Below, in pieces: positions 25,707 to 34,971 of a DNA stretch of 57,859 nt. The DNA lies in the NCBI GenBank assembly GCA_023411555.1, contig JAEYOQ010000050.1, forward strand, positions 1 through 57,859, given 5' to 3'. A program made the translations under genes and the position numbers. This DNA is from Bacillota bacterium. Its GTDB lineage: Bacteria > Bacillota > Clostridia > Lachnospirales > Lachnospiraceae. The notes below the pieces were generated by a model. That model was not told the origin of the DNA. It did not search any database and was given only the letters and a program-made list of their open reading frames with translations. Position 1 is the first letter of the stretch; each line of letters starts with the position of its first letter.

Positions 25707-27263
25707 TTACTTAGCGTAGTCAGTTACTCTTGATTCTCTGATTACATTCACTTTGATCTGTCCTGGATATTCAAGCTCATTCTCGATTTTTTTAGATAAA
25801 TCACGAGCTAACAGCACCATATCAGCATCACTGATCTGCTCAGGTACTACCATTACTCTTACTTCCCTGCCTGCTTGAATAGCAAATGACTTATCTACCC
25901 CTTTAAAGCCATTGGTAATATCTTCAAGTTGCTTTAATCTGTTGGTATATGTTTCTAAGGTTTCACGTCTTGCACCGGGTCTTGCTGCTGAAATTGTATC
26001 AGCTGCTTGGACAATACATGCAATCAATGAAGTGAATTCTACATCACCATGGTGTGCTTCCACTGCATTAATAACAACAGGGGATTCTTTGTATTTTCTA
26101 CATAAATCCACACCAATCTGTACATGAGTTCCTTCTACTTCATGATCAATTGATTTTCCGATATCATGTAATAATCCGGCACGTTTTGCAAGTCTAACAT
26201 CAACACCGATTTCTCCGGCGAGAAGGCCGGATAAAATAGCTACTTCAATTGAATGCTTTAATGCATTCTGTCCATAACTTGTCCTAAATTTCATCTTGCC
26301 AAGAAGCTTAATAAGCTCAGGATGAATTCCATGAACTCCTACCTCTAAGGTAGCGGCTTCACCAGCTTCCCTAATCATAACCTCGACTTCTTTTTGAGCC
26401 TTTTCAACCATCTCTTCGATTCTAGCCGGATGAATTCTTCCATCTACAATCAGCTTTTCAAGAGCGATTCTTGCAATCTCTCTACGAATCGGATCGAATG
26501 CGGATAAAATAACAGCCTCAGGTGTATCATCGATAATCAAATCAACACCAGTCATAGTCTCAAGGGTACGAATGTTACGTCCCTCTCTACCTATGATTCT
26601 ACCTTTCATCTCATCATTAGGGAGCTGTACAACGGATATCGTTGTCTCTGCAACATGATCTGCAGCACATCTTTGAATTGCTGTAACTACATAATCCTTT
26701 GCTTTCTTATCTGCTTCTTCTTTTGCTTTGCTTTCTAAATCCTTTATAAGCAAAGCGGTTTCATGTTTAACTTCTTCTTCAACAGTCTTAATCAGATATT
26801 CCTTAGCTTGTTCGGAGGTTAATCCAGAAATTTTCTCCAGCTCTTGCAATTGCTTCTCATGGAATTCCTCCACTTCCTGCTTAACTTTATCAAGCTCGGA
26901 TTCCTTATGCGAGAGTCTGGCTTCCTTTTTTTCCAGTGCTTCGGTTTTTCTGTCTAAAGTTTCTTCTTTAGTCAGAACCCGCTTCTCATAGCGTTGTAAT
27001 TCTGCTCTACGTTCCTTAGTTTCACGATCAAACTCGTTCTTTGCCTTCAAAGCTTCTTCTTTGGCTTCGAGTAAAGCTTCGCGCTTCTTAGTTTCAGCTG
27101 TCTTTAGAGCCTCATCTATGATTTCTCTTGCCTTCTCATCCGCACTACCAATCTTTGCTTCATAAACCTTCTTGCGATAGGTAGTTGCAATGATCCAAGT
27201 AAGAATAGCTGTTACTACTAAGGTTATTGCAATAGCAATTACATATGCTAAACTATCTGGCAC
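25707..27263 (-). CDS. rny: Ribonuclease Y
   Basis: Membrane-anchored endoribonuclease that starts mRNA turnover in Firmicutes. Order of parts: transmembrane helix (residues ~5-28), long charged coiled coil (~30-200), KH domain with GRIIGREGRNIRTLE, HD domain with LLHDIGKSIDHE, and the C-terminal domain. 518 residues, full length. The start is GTG with AAGGAGG 9 nt upstream. It is transcribed alone from the promoter at 27380-27408. Confidence 0.96.
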   Translation of the reverse strand: MPDSLAYVIAIAITLVVTAILTWIIATTYRKKVYEAKIGSADEKAREIIDEALKTAETKKREALLEAKEEALKAKNEFDRETKERRAELQRYEKRVLTKEETLDRKTEALEKKEARLSHKESELDKVKQEVEEFHEKQLQELEKISGLTSEQAKEYLIKTVEEEVKHETALLIKDLESKAKEEADKKAKDYVVTAIQRCAADHVAETTISVVQLPNDEMKGRIIGREGRNIRTLETMTGVDLIIDDTPEAVILSAFDPIRREIARIALEKLIVDGRIHPARIEEMVEKAQKEVEVMIREAGEAATLEVGVHGIHPELIKLLGKMKFRTSYGQNALKHSIEVAILSGLLAGEIGVDVRLAKRAGLLHDIGKSIDHEVEGTHVQIGVDLCRKYKESPVVINAVEAHHGDVEFTSLIACIVQAADTISAARPGARRETLETYTNRLKQLEDITNGFKGVDKSFAIQAGREVRVMVVPEQISDADMVLLARDLSKKIENELEYPGQIKVNVIRESRVTDYAK

Positions 27264-27379
27264 AGGAGCACCTCCTTATTTAGTTTTCATTGTACAATAC
27301 AAGCCAAAAACGATCAAAATCACATAATATGATATCCAATTTATCATGTTATCACTTGTAATGAATATACAACACTTAA

Positions 27380-27408
27380 ATTTTATACTGTTTTTACTAA
27401 TATGTCAA
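27380..27408 (-). promoter_or_regulatory. Promoter of rny
   Basis: Minus-strand TTGACA (27408-27403), 17-nt spacer, TAAAAT (27385-27380), about 117 nt before the GTG start. The remaining gap up to miaB (27409-27732) shows no credible gene; a short plus-strand frame at 27615 is noted among rejected items. Confidence 0.7.
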
Positions 27409-27732
27409 GTGTACTCACGAATAATTTATCTATTCTGACAAAATATAGTATCTATATATAGAAGTATTCCAAAGTATACCTACAATATAATCTGAAAGCT
27501 ATAATTTTTAATCTTATTTCTGATTATTTATTCAGATATCGCAGATAGCATTATTAATTATCGTTTAGTATAATTTACTATATCAACGTTTTGACTAGGA
27601 GGAGCCGATGGACGATGGTTACTTATATCATGCCTTGTCCTGTAGTCAGTCTTAGTATTGCTGTTTATTCCAGCTATACCAAGAAGAATCGGCTTCTTAC
27701 AAGAACGCCTATAAAGAGGCCTTGAAGCTATT

Positions 27733-29178
27733 TTATTCTGACAGCTTTCCCATGTAATAAAAGCCCCTGCTCTCTTCCAGATACACATCAACAATACTTC
27801 CGATTAATGACTTGTTACCTTTGAAATGTACCAGAAGATTATTGCTTAAGCGTCCCGTTAACAGCTCCGGATCCTGCTCACTGATATCTTCCACAAGAAC
27901 CTTTTGTACGGTATGCACATCCTTACCAGCATTCTTAGCTGAGCTGTTCTGTATCTCCTTCAGCAGTCGGTCGAAGCGTTCATTTGCTACTGCTTCCTCT
28001 ACCTGTCCCTCCATAGTAGCTGCCGGTGTACCGGTTCTTTTGGAATATATGAAGGTAAAAGCGCTGTCATAGCCAACTTTTCGAATCACATCCAGCGTAT
28101 CACAAAAATCCTCCTCCGTCTCGCCAGGAAATCCTACGATAATATCTGTGGTTAGGGAGATATCCGGAACAGCCGCACGAATTTTATCTACCAGCTCCAG
28201 ATAGCTTTCTTTGGTGTACTTACGGTTCATAATCTTAAGGAGTCTTGAACTGCCGGATTGAATAGGCAGATGCAGGTGCTTACATATCTTTTTACTGTTC
28301 TTCATTACCTCTATTAATTCATCGGATAAATCCTTCGGATGAGAGGTCATAAAACGAATTCGTTCAATCCCATCAATCTTCTCGATTTCCTGTAAAAGCT
28401 TAGCAAAGGTCATAGGTGTCTCCAGATTCTTACCGTAGGAATTTACATTCTGTCCCAACAGCATAATCTCAACTACACCATCCTTGGCCAGACCTCTAAT
28501 CTCATTGATAATATCCTCTGGATTTCGGCTCCTCTCTCTTCCCCTTACATAGGGAACGATGCAATAGCTACAGAAATTATTACAGCCGAACATGATATTA
28601 ACACCAGCCTTGAACTGATACTTGCGGTCATTAGGCAGATTCTCCACGATCAAATCTGTATTCTGCCATAAATCTATAACCATCCGCTTGGAATCTAAAC
28701 GGATATGTAGCAGCTCAGCCAGCTTAAAGATATTATGAGTTCCAAATATAATGTCTACGAAGCGATAGCTGGATTTAATCTTTTCCACCGCTGACGCTTC
28801 CTGCATCATACAACCGCAAAGTGCAATAATCATACCCGGGTGCTTCTTCTTAAGCTTACCCACATAACCCAGTCTTCCATATACTCTGTTATTCGCGTTC
28901 TCTCTGACGGTACAGGTATTATAGATGACAAAATCAGCGTCCTCAGACTCTACCTCAACATAGCCAATCTGCTTCAATATACCTGCAATCTTTTCTGAAT
29001 CTCGACTGTTCATCTGACAGCCGAAGGTTGTAATACAATAGGTTAAGGGACGGCCATATTCTTCGCTTCTCGCCTTAATTGCTTCCCTACACTTAGCAAT
29101 ATAATACCATTGACGCTGAGGCTCCTGTAATTCTGGTTCCTTGTTTAAATCTATGTTATTTAAATCAAATTCTAGCAT
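27733..29178 (-). CDS. miaB: tRNA-2-methylthio-N6-dimethylallyladenosine synthase
   Basis: Radical SAM methylthiotransferase that adds the 2-methylthio group to i6A37 of tRNAs reading UNN codons. N-terminal cluster cysteines are in TFGCQMNSRDSE, YNTCTVREN and LCGCMMQE. The radical SAM CxxxCxxC is FGCNNFCSYCIVPYVRGRE. A C-terminal TRAM domain follows (~residues 415-480). The ATG at 29178 is chosen because GGAG lies 7 nt upstream; the frame from TTG 29196 would start before that signal. 481 residues, with a longer N-terminus than E. coli MiaB, as usual in Firmicutes. Confidence 0.95.
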   Translation of the reverse strand: MLEFDLNNIDLNKEPELQEPQRQWYYIAKCREAIKARSEEYGRPLTYCITTFGCQMNSRDSEKIAGILKQIGYVEVESEDADFVIYNTCTVRENANNRVYGRLGYVGKLKKKHPGMIIALCGCMMQEASAVEKIKSSYRFVDIIFGTHNIFKLAELLHIRLDSKRMVIDLWQNTDLIVENLPNDRKYQFKAGVNIMFGCNNFCSYCIVPYVRGRERSRNPEDIINEIRGLAKDGVVEIMLLGQNVNSYGKNLETPMTFAKLLQEIEKIDGIERIRFMTSHPKDLSDELIEVMKNSKKICKHLHLPIQSGSSRLLKIMNRKYTKESYLELVDKIRAAVPDISLTTDIIVGFPGETEEDFCDTLDVIRKVGYDSAFTFIYSKRTGTPAATMEGQVEEAVANERFDRLLKEIQNSSAKNAGKDVHTVQKVLVEDISEQDPELLTGRLSNNLLVHFKGNKSLIGSIVDVYLEESRGFYYMGKLSE

Positions 29179-29292
29179 GCTCATTCTCCATTCCAAAAAT
29201 CATATACTTATGTATACCATTTTTCGATATGGTTTGTAAACAGAATTTTCGAAATTAAATAACAATAATGTAAACCTTGATTACTATTCAGA

Positions 29293-29418
29293 GCCAGCTA
29301 AAAATAATGCTAGGATTTAGACGAAGGTTCCCATTCGGAGACGCTTTCGCTCAGATGAAAAACCTTTGCCGAAATCCTAGTATCATTTTTACTAATATAT
29401 ATTGGCTGTCATGAACAG
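29293..29418. repeat. Palindromic intergenic repeat, family 1, copy B
   Basis: Imperfect inverted repeat centred near 29345 (GCTAGGATTTAGACGAAGGTT against AACCTTTGCCGAAATCCTAG), extended outward by weaker pairing and ending with a GCTGTCATGAACAGC box. It shares AACCTTTGC.GA.ATCCTA and the end box with copy A at 7302-7466. The rest of the gap between miaB and the M14 peptidase gene has no other feature. Confidence 0.6.
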
Positions 29419-29503
29419 CTAAAACCCTAATGTTAATTGAAGGAGGCCTCCGGTTCGTATAGCTTATTTGGTAGGTTATTCCGAAAAAATTGATTGTTAA
29501 TGT

Positions 29504-30469
29504 CTAAAGAAGCATGAAACAAAATTCCGATATTAGCAGCTTTATTTCCTTAAAGGTAGAGATCCGGTAGGCTTCCTTTAACGGAAAATCTGCTTCGTCC
29601 TCAACAGTCTCAATTGTTAACGCTGGTTTATGAAAATACTCGCTATAGTAGTGAACCGTATTCCCACCGCTGTCACCGACATCTACCTCCTCATCGGGCA
29701 AAACCAGCTCATATTCTGTTATTTCACTAAACCTTGAAGCGATTTCCAGCTGCTTTTTATTATAGGCTTCCGTCATCTTGTTTCGATAATAATATATTTC
29801 CTTTCCTCTTGAGTGGAAGTCCAGAAATCCGATACTGGGATACTCATGGAACAAGCGAATTAGTGCCTTAGTCTCCGCTTCACTGGCCGGATAATCACCA
29901 TCGAATTTCTGTCTCCAGAACTGAGACGGGAAATTACGATTGATGTCTACCCCTCTTCCATTAAACTTCCATTCCCTATAATCAATATTCCTGCTCTCAC
30001 AGGCCTGCCGCAGCCTGACATCTCGCAGGATACCAAATCCCTTAAGAGCTATCATATAACCGTCCGGGTTTAACAGCGGCACAAATAATATAGTATAGGT
30101 CTGAAGTAGCTCATAAATACAAGCACCATAAAGTATGAGTTCATATTCTTCCTTAACATGAACATTCGGCATTTCCAGCTTCTTCTTAAGCGCCAGCTTC
30201 TGTTGTCTAAAGTTCATATAAAGATCTGCATAATATTCAATGATCTTTAAAAGAACAATTGGATTAACAGTCTCTCTACCATGAACTCCTCCACAGCAGA
30301 TTATGTACTTTTGTCCCAACCCCAGCTTTAATAAAACAATCTCACGATTATCATGGGATTCTCCAATGGTTACGTATTTAAGAATACTATCATATTGCTT
30401 TGCTAGGCATTTTGCTGCCCGAATATATTTATCGTAAAGAAAATCAGTCTCTTCTAAATTGATTATCAT
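29504..30469 (-). CDS. M14 zinc carboxypeptidase family protein
   Basis: Predicted zinc peptidase of the carboxypeptidase A/gamma-D-glutamyl-diaminopimelate peptidase fold. Zinc ligands: GGVHGRETVNP (His63, Glu66) and FLDFHSRGKE (His219). Substrate Arg is in GVDINRNFP, and Glu287 in TIETVED is the likely general base. 321 residues with no signal peptide or LysM domain, so a cytoplasmic role in cleaving muropeptides or gamma-glutamyl peptides is plausible. The ribosome binding site is weak. Substrate not determinable. Confidence 0.8.
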   Translation of the reverse strand: MIINLEETDFLYDKYIRAAKCLAKQYDSILKYVTIGESHDNREIVLLKLGLGQKYIICCGGVHGRETVNPIVLLKIIEYYADLYMNFRQQKLALKKKLEMPNVHVKEEYELILYGACIYELLQTYTILFVPLLNPDGYMIALKGFGILRDVRLRQACESRNIDYREWKFNGRGVDINRNFPSQFWRQKFDGDYPASEAETKALIRLFHEYPSIGFLDFHSRGKEIYYYRNKMTEAYNKKQLEIASRFSEITEYELVLPDEEVDVGDSGGNTVHYYSEYFHKPALTIETVEDEADFPLKEAYRISTFKEIKLLISEFCFMLL

Positions 30470-30667
30470 AGAAATATCATGCCTTTCTTATAACAGGATT
30501 ATATCTTGATTATTTAATCACATCATTATATGAGGTTCAGCTGCTTTTATGACTACTAATTTATGATTTCATGATTTTCATGGTAGTAAATATACCAAAG
30601 TGTCAGCTTGCTGACTCTTTCGATGCTTGCATAGCAAGCATTGCCTGACTGCGGGTTGCGAAGCAAC

Positions 30668-30797
30668 AACTTCCGAACGCATTCGTGCGTTTGTCCGCAG
30701 AAGTGCGGCATCCCAAAGTGAACTTTGTTCCCAAAGTGAATAAAATTCACTTGCCCAGAGGGCTTTTTAATTCATAGGAAGCATTATCTATGAATTA
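30668..30797. repeat. Intergenic repeat, family 2, copy B
   Basis: Shares with copy A (25502-25650) the blocks AACTTCCGAACGCATTC, TGCGTTTGTCCGCAGAAGTG, AAAGTGAATAAA, a GAGGGCTTTT..ATTCATAGGA box and TCTATGAA.TAAA. It carries an extra GTTGC/GCAAC hairpin on its left (30652-30665). Shorter fragments ending in CCCAGAGGGCT or CCGGAGGG occur near 39770-39790 and 3570-3600. A 64-codon frame across it is spurious. The gap 30470-30667 shows no gene. Confidence 0.6.
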
Positions 30798-30799
30798 AA

Positions 30800-30841
30800 G
30801 AAGGCTATAGCATCCCATAACGGGGAGCTGCCATAGCCTTC
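30800..30841 (-). terminator. Terminator of the proB-hflC operon
   Basis: Stem GAAGGCTAT.GC / GC.ATAGCCTTC followed on the minus strand by TTTAATTC, 35 nt after the hflC stop codon. Confidence 0.82.
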
Positions 30842-30876
30842 CTTCTTGTGCTTTTCTATTTAATTAAATCAATTTT

Positions 30877-31758
30877 TTATTTTAAGTCATAGAATATCTG
30901 AGCGATTGGAGAATCCTTCGACAGAATTAAGGTCTTATTGTCACCGGTCAAGGATGCTCTGGCCGCTTCAAGAGAACGAATAAAAGTATAGAACTCACTC
31001 TTAGCTTCTGTGGAGTAGGCCTCTGACAGAATTCTCATATATTCTGCTTCCCCCTCAGCAGTAATCTTTGCGGCCTCTGCCTCAGCATTTGAGATGCTGA
31101 TTGATACATCTCTGTCCGTGGTATTACGAATCTTCTGAGCCTCCGATTCTCCCTGTGCCGTATAGGTTGCAGCGATTTGTCCACGCTCTGATATCATTCT
31201 TTCGAATACTGCATTCTTATTATCACTGGGCAGATCCAGATGCTTTGTCTCAACCGAGATCAGTTCAATACCGTATTGCTCTAATGAGGAACCGATATTC
31301 TCCATGAAGCCCTGTCTTAATTCGCCGTCCCTACCACTGATAACATCAGCCTGTGAAAGACTGCTAATTTCGCTCTTCATGGCATTGTATACAATAGAAT
31401 CGATTCTGCCTTCCGCCGCAACAACAGAGGAGTTCAAGGTCTGAGCAAAGAGGATTGGATTCTTAATCTTCCAGAGCACGTAGCTGTCTGCAACCATGGT
31501 CTTCTTATCCATGGTGATTACTTCCGATTCCTCCAGGTCATAGAATTGAATATTCTTGGGTATTACATCCACGTTCTCGATAAAGGGAGTTCGGAAGGAT
31601 AAGCCTGCTTCACTGTTCACTCGCTCAATCTTACCAAACCTTTTTATTAATGTATATTCATTTTCCTTGGTGACAATCATAGAGGAGGACAGGGTGATGA
31701 TTCCGGCAATGATAATAATAATTATAAGTATACCTGTAACTTTGCTTGCTTTTTTCAT
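30877..31758 (-). CDS. hflC: HflC-like SPFH/band 7 protein
   Basis: Partner of HflK in a membrane-bound SPFH complex that, in E. coli, encloses and modulates the FtsH protease. An N-terminal transmembrane segment (residues ~7-28) is followed by the band 7 domain (NEYTLIKRFGKIERV.. SFRTPFIENVDVIPK) and a helical part with the AEAEAAKITAEGEAEY motif. 293 residues. The start overlaps the hflK stop by one base. A Lachnospiraceae-type pair placed behind proA. Confidence 0.9.
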   Translation of the reverse strand: MKKASKVTGILIIIIIIAGIITLSSSMIVTKENEYTLIKRFGKIERVNSEAGLSFRTPFIENVDVIPKNIQFYDLEESEVITMDKKTMVADSYVLWKIKNPILFAQTLNSSVVAAEGRIDSIVYNAMKSEISSLSQADVISGRDGELRQGFMENIGSSLEQYGIELISVETKHLDLPSDNKNAVFERMISERGQIAATYTAQGESEAQKIRNTTDRDVSISISNAEAEAAKITAEGEAEYMRILSEAYSTEAKSEFYTFIRSLEAARASLTGDNKTLILSKDSPIAQIFYDLK

Positions 31759-32726
31759 TATCTTGTACCTCCTTCCATCAGACTATCCAAGGGCAATAGC
31801 TTCTGGACATTACCATCCCCGCTGTCGATAATTACCTTCAGGGTAGGAAGAACATCCTCCATCGTCTCATAGAACATTCTCTGTTTGGTAATCAGAGGGT
31901 ACTTAAGGTATTCCTTATACATCTCATTGAACCTTGCTACTTCTGCATAAGCCTCATTGATTCTCTGGGTCTTCGTGGTTTGTGCTTCTTGTAGTATCTT
32001 ATCTACCTGAGCCTCTGCTTCGGGCAGCTTCTCATTACTATACTTATTCGCATTATTTAATGCGGTTTCTTTCCCTTGCTTAGCAGTCTCCACTGATTTA
32101 AAGGCTTCCATAACAGCAGCTGTTGGCGGCTCGGCATCCTGTATTGTAATATTTACCAGTTGAATTCCAATGTCCTGCTTTTCCAGAACCGCCAGTATGG
32201 AGCTCTTAATTACAGATTGAATCTCCAGCTTACCGGTGGTAATAACGCTATCCACATCATAACTGCCAACTACCGTACGAATATTGCTTTGAGCAATGTT
32301 CTTCAGTATAGTTACCGGATCATCGGAAGCATACATGGCCTTCACCGGATCTGATACTCGATATTCTAAGTAGAAGTCAACATTTACAAAATTGAAATCC
32401 TTTGTGATCATCATAGATTCCGCTTCATTCTTCGCACCGGTTTCCAGGTCATATCCGATCGTCAAGCTCTTGATGGTGGTATCTACCTTATGAATCTGTT
32501 GAATGAATGGTATCTTAAAATGTAAACCGGCAGTACTAACTGTCTGTGCCTTGCCAAAGGTGGTGACTACCGCTTGCTCCTGTTCCTTTATTTCATAAAA
32601 TGCGCTTGTGGAAATAATAATCAAAACGATGATTACCGCAAGTATGGTTATTAGCTTCCCAAAACGCTTCATGAATCCCCCAAACCCATTCCCTGACGGG
32701 AAATCATATATCTTCTTTTCTTCCAT
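31758..32726 (-). CDS. hflK: HflK-like SPFH/band 7 protein
   Basis: First gene of the hflK-hflC pair. A short Gly-rich cytoplasmic N-terminus (SGNGFGGFMKRFG) precedes one transmembrane helix (residues ~27-46). The band 7 domain follows (EQEQAVVTTFGKAQTV.. GLHFKIPFIQQIHKVD) and then a coiled helical region ending near LKVIIDSGDG. 322 residues. It lies 42 nt behind proA. Confidence 0.9.
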   Translation of the reverse strand: MEEKKIYDFPSGNGFGGFMKRFGKLITILAVIIVLIIISTSAFYEIKEQEQAVVTTFGKAQTVSTAGLHFKIPFIQQIHKVDTTIKSLTIGYDLETGAKNEAESMMITKDFNFVNVDFYLEYRVSDPVKAMYASDDPVTILKNIAQSNIRTVVGSYDVDSVITTGKLEIQSVIKSSILAVLEKQDIGIQLVNITIQDAEPPTAAVMEAFKSVETAKQGKETALNNANKYSNEKLPEAEAQVDKILQEAQTTKTQRINEAYAEVARFNEMYKEYLKYPLITKQRMFYETMEDVLPTLKVIIDSGDGNVQKLLPLDSLMEGGTR

Positions 32727-32768
32727 TCTAAATCCTCATCCTTCTTTTAATCCATAATCACTCCGCCC

Positions 32769-34016
32769 TTATATCCTAATCTGTCCATTGCCAAAGATGA
32801 TATATTTCGTCGTCGTTAAGGCCTTTAACCCCATAGGCCCTCTAGCATGAAGCTTCTGAGTACTGATACCGATTTCTGCACCAAAGCCAAATTCAAAACC
32901 ATCGGTAAATCTGGTGGAAGCATTGACATAAACCGCAGCCGAATCAATCTCATTTAAGAATTTCATGGCGTGGTCATAATCCTTTGTTATAATTGCTTCT
33001 GAGTGCTTGGTACTATAATAATTGATATGTTCTATTGCATCCTCAATGCTATTAACTACCTTTAAGGAGATGATCTTATCCAGATATTCAGTGGCATAAT
33101 CCTCCTCCGTCGCAGGAACCAAACCCTCCTGTAGGGCGCATGCTCTTTCGTCTGCCCTGATCTCTATCTCCTTATTATGCAGTCTATCATATAGCAAAGG
33201 AATAAACTCCCTATAGATCTTTTCATGAACCACTAAGGATTCACAGGTATTGCACACCCCGAGACGTTGGGTTTTCGCATTATCGATAATATCCAAGGCC
33301 ATGTTAAAATCAGCGAATTCATCGATATAAATATGGCAATTACCGGTACCGGTCTCAATGACAGGGATCGTACTGTTCTCTACCACTGTTTTAATCAGGC
33401 CTGCACCACCCCGCGGAATCAAAACATCAATATAACGATTAAGCTTCATAAAATCTCTTGCTACTTCTCTGGAGGTGTCCTCAACCAGAGCCACAGCATC
33501 CTCAGTGACACCTGCATGACGAAGACCGCTTTTCAGTGCTTTTACAATTACCTGATTCGAGTGAATCGCATCACTGCCGCCTCGAAGAATTACCGCATTC
33601 CCTGTCTTAAAGCATAAAGCAAAGGCGTCCACTGTAACATTTGGTCTGGATTCATATATAATTCCGATTACTCCAAGAGGAACCACCTTTTGACCGATCT
33701 GCAGACCGTTAGGGCGTACCGTCATGGATAAAACCTCACCAATGGGATCGGGCAAGTCACATATCTGTAGGATACCATCTACCATTCCCTGGATACGTTC
33801 CGGTGTTAGCTTTAATCGGTCAATCAAGGAGCTTTTTACTCCGTTCTCTGCCGCTTGCTTCACATCAATCTCATTTACTGATAAAATCTCAGCTTGTGCT
33901 TCTAGTAAAGCCTCAGCACAGACTCTCAGCGCCCTATTCTTTTCCTCCTGACCAAGAAGATTTAACTTTGTGGATGCCTTCTTAGCATCCCTTCCCAGTT
34001 GCTCAAGATAATTCAT
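32769..34016 (-). CDS. proA: Gamma-glutamyl phosphate reductase
   Basis: Second step of proline synthesis: NADPH-dependent reduction of gamma-glutamyl phosphate to glutamate semialdehyde. Aldehyde-dehydrogenase-like fold with IYESRPNVT, RGGSDAIHSN, LIPRGGAGLI and the catalytic Cys in GVCNTCESLVVH. 415 residues. The ATG at 34016 is chosen because AAGGAGG lies 7 nt upstream. proB is three genes upstream in the same run, so glutamate kinase and this enzyme are co-expressed. Confidence 0.96.
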   Translation of the reverse strand: MNYLEQLGRDAKKASTKLNLLGQEEKNRALRVCAEALLEAQAEILSVNEIDVKQAAENGVKSSLIDRLKLTPERIQGMVDGILQICDLPDPIGEVLSMTVRPNGLQIGQKVVPLGVIGIIYESRPNVTVDAFALCFKTGNAVILRGGSDAIHSNQVIVKALKSGLRHAGVTEDAVALVEDTSREVARDFMKLNRYIDVLIPRGGAGLIKTVVENSTIPVIETGTGNCHIYIDEFADFNMALDIIDNAKTQRLGVCNTCESLVVHEKIYREFIPLLYDRLHNKEIEIRADERACALQEGLVPATEEDYATEYLDKIISLKVVNSIEDAIEHINYYSTKHSEAIITKDYDHAMKFLNEIDSAAVYVNASTRFTDGFEFGFGAEIGISTQKLHARGPMGLKALTTTKYIIFGNGQIRI

Positions 34017-34075
34017 AGGTTTCCTCCTTCCCTTCTCCAACCATATATTATGATTGGACTGTCATACCATATTAC

Positions 34076-34663
34076 TTAATTGCATTGAATCAACCTCGTC
34101 GGTGTGATTATCGCATCTGCTCTTATATCATATTCGTAAGACTCAATTTGCTCCATTAATTGAAAATCATAGCATGCTGCTATCTTGTAAAAATGCTTAG
34201 CCGGAAATCTTGTCAGATACCTATCATAATAACCGGCACCATAACCGATCCGGTTCCCCTTAATATCAAAGGCAAGCCCCGGTAGAAGCATTAGATTCGT
34301 TGGCAACGTATCCTGAAAGGGCTGCTCCTGATATCGCTTCTTCTCATCCTGTAAAGGCTCTAGTACTCCGAAGCTACTTGGCTGAAGATTATTAAAGTCT
34401 CCCAGACGATAAAACTCCATAGAACGGTCTGCTTCCACTCGTGGAACATAGACCTCTTTATCCTCTTGTAATGCACGAAGAATTATCTTTTCGGTATTAA
34501 GCTCTGAACCAAAGGAAATGTAGCAAAAAAATCTCTGACAATGACGGTATTCATGTGTACTTATAAGATGCTGTAGAATTGCCGCATCATATGCCTTTCG
34601 TTCATTCTCTAGGATCGTATTTCTTTGATCTTTCATAACTTTTCTAATTTCGGCCTTTGTCAT
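34076..34663 (-). CDS. 5-formyltetrahydrofolate cyclo-ligase
   Basis: Converts 5-formyl-THF to 5,10-methenyl-THF with ATP. The 195-residue size, basic N-terminus (KAEIRKVMKDQRN) and the signature LPGLAFDIKGNRIGYGAGYYDRYL region (key part GYGAGYYDRYL) define the family. Located between the DUF896 gene and proA; the operon link is positional rather than functional. Confidence 0.92.
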   Translation of the reverse strand: MTKAEIRKVMKDQRNTILENERKAYDAAILQHLISTHEYRHCQRFFCYISFGSELNTEKIILRALQEDKEVYVPRVEADRSMEFYRLGDFNNLQPSSFGVLEPLQDEKKRYQEQPFQDTLPTNLMLLPGLAFDIKGNRIGYGAGYYDRYLTRFPAKHFYKIAACYDFQLMEQIESYEYDIRADAIITPTRLIQCN

Positions 34664-34740
34664 ATCATATCATCCTATTCTTAAAATATCATGATACCTG
34701 CCATTAAAAACTGCTGATAAAAATCTAATTCTTCTCTAAT

Positions 34741-34959
34741 CTATTGCTCTTTTGTCTTCTTTAAGTCGGAAGCCTTGGTAATCGAACCATCCGGATTAAC
34801 CAGGGATACATTCTCTAAGGTACCGCGTAGATTCTGACGAATCGCAGCAACATAATCGCTTCTAAGCTTAGCCTGCTCTGCCTTTTCTTCTTCAGTCAAG
34901 CCTTCCTTTTGTGATTTATGGTATAATTCATTAATTCTTGCAATTCTTTGCTCGTCCAT
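34741..34959 (-). CDS. DUF896 (YnzC-like) small protein
   Basis: A 72-residue soluble helical protein of the DUF896/YnzC family: ARINELYHKSQKEGLTEEEK, then QAKLRSDYVAAIRQNLRGTL and ENVSLVNPDG. YnzC of Bacillus belongs to the LexA/SOS-linked yneA-yneB-ynzC operon, but no SOS gene is beside it here. The start lies 12 nt after proB. Function unknown. Confidence 0.9.
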   Translation of the reverse strand: MDEQRIARINELYHKSQKEGLTEEEKAEQAKLRSDYVAAIRQNLRGTLENVSLVNPDGSITKASDLKKTKEQ

Positions 34960-34971
34960 ATGAAAACCTTT

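Noticed and set aside
27597..27725. Plus-strand AGGAGG followed by ATGs with short frames (15 or 36 codons)
   Set aside because: The ribosome-binding-like match is good, but there is no promoter, family match or terminator, and the frames overlap the miaB end. Left as chance.
27558..27794. 78-codon minus-strand frame overlapping miaB
   Set aside because: Out of frame with miaB, no start signal, and most of it lies in AT-rich non-coding sequence.
30556..30750. 64-codon minus-strand frame
   Set aside because: Falls in repeat family 2 copy B; the repeated DNA explains the open frame.
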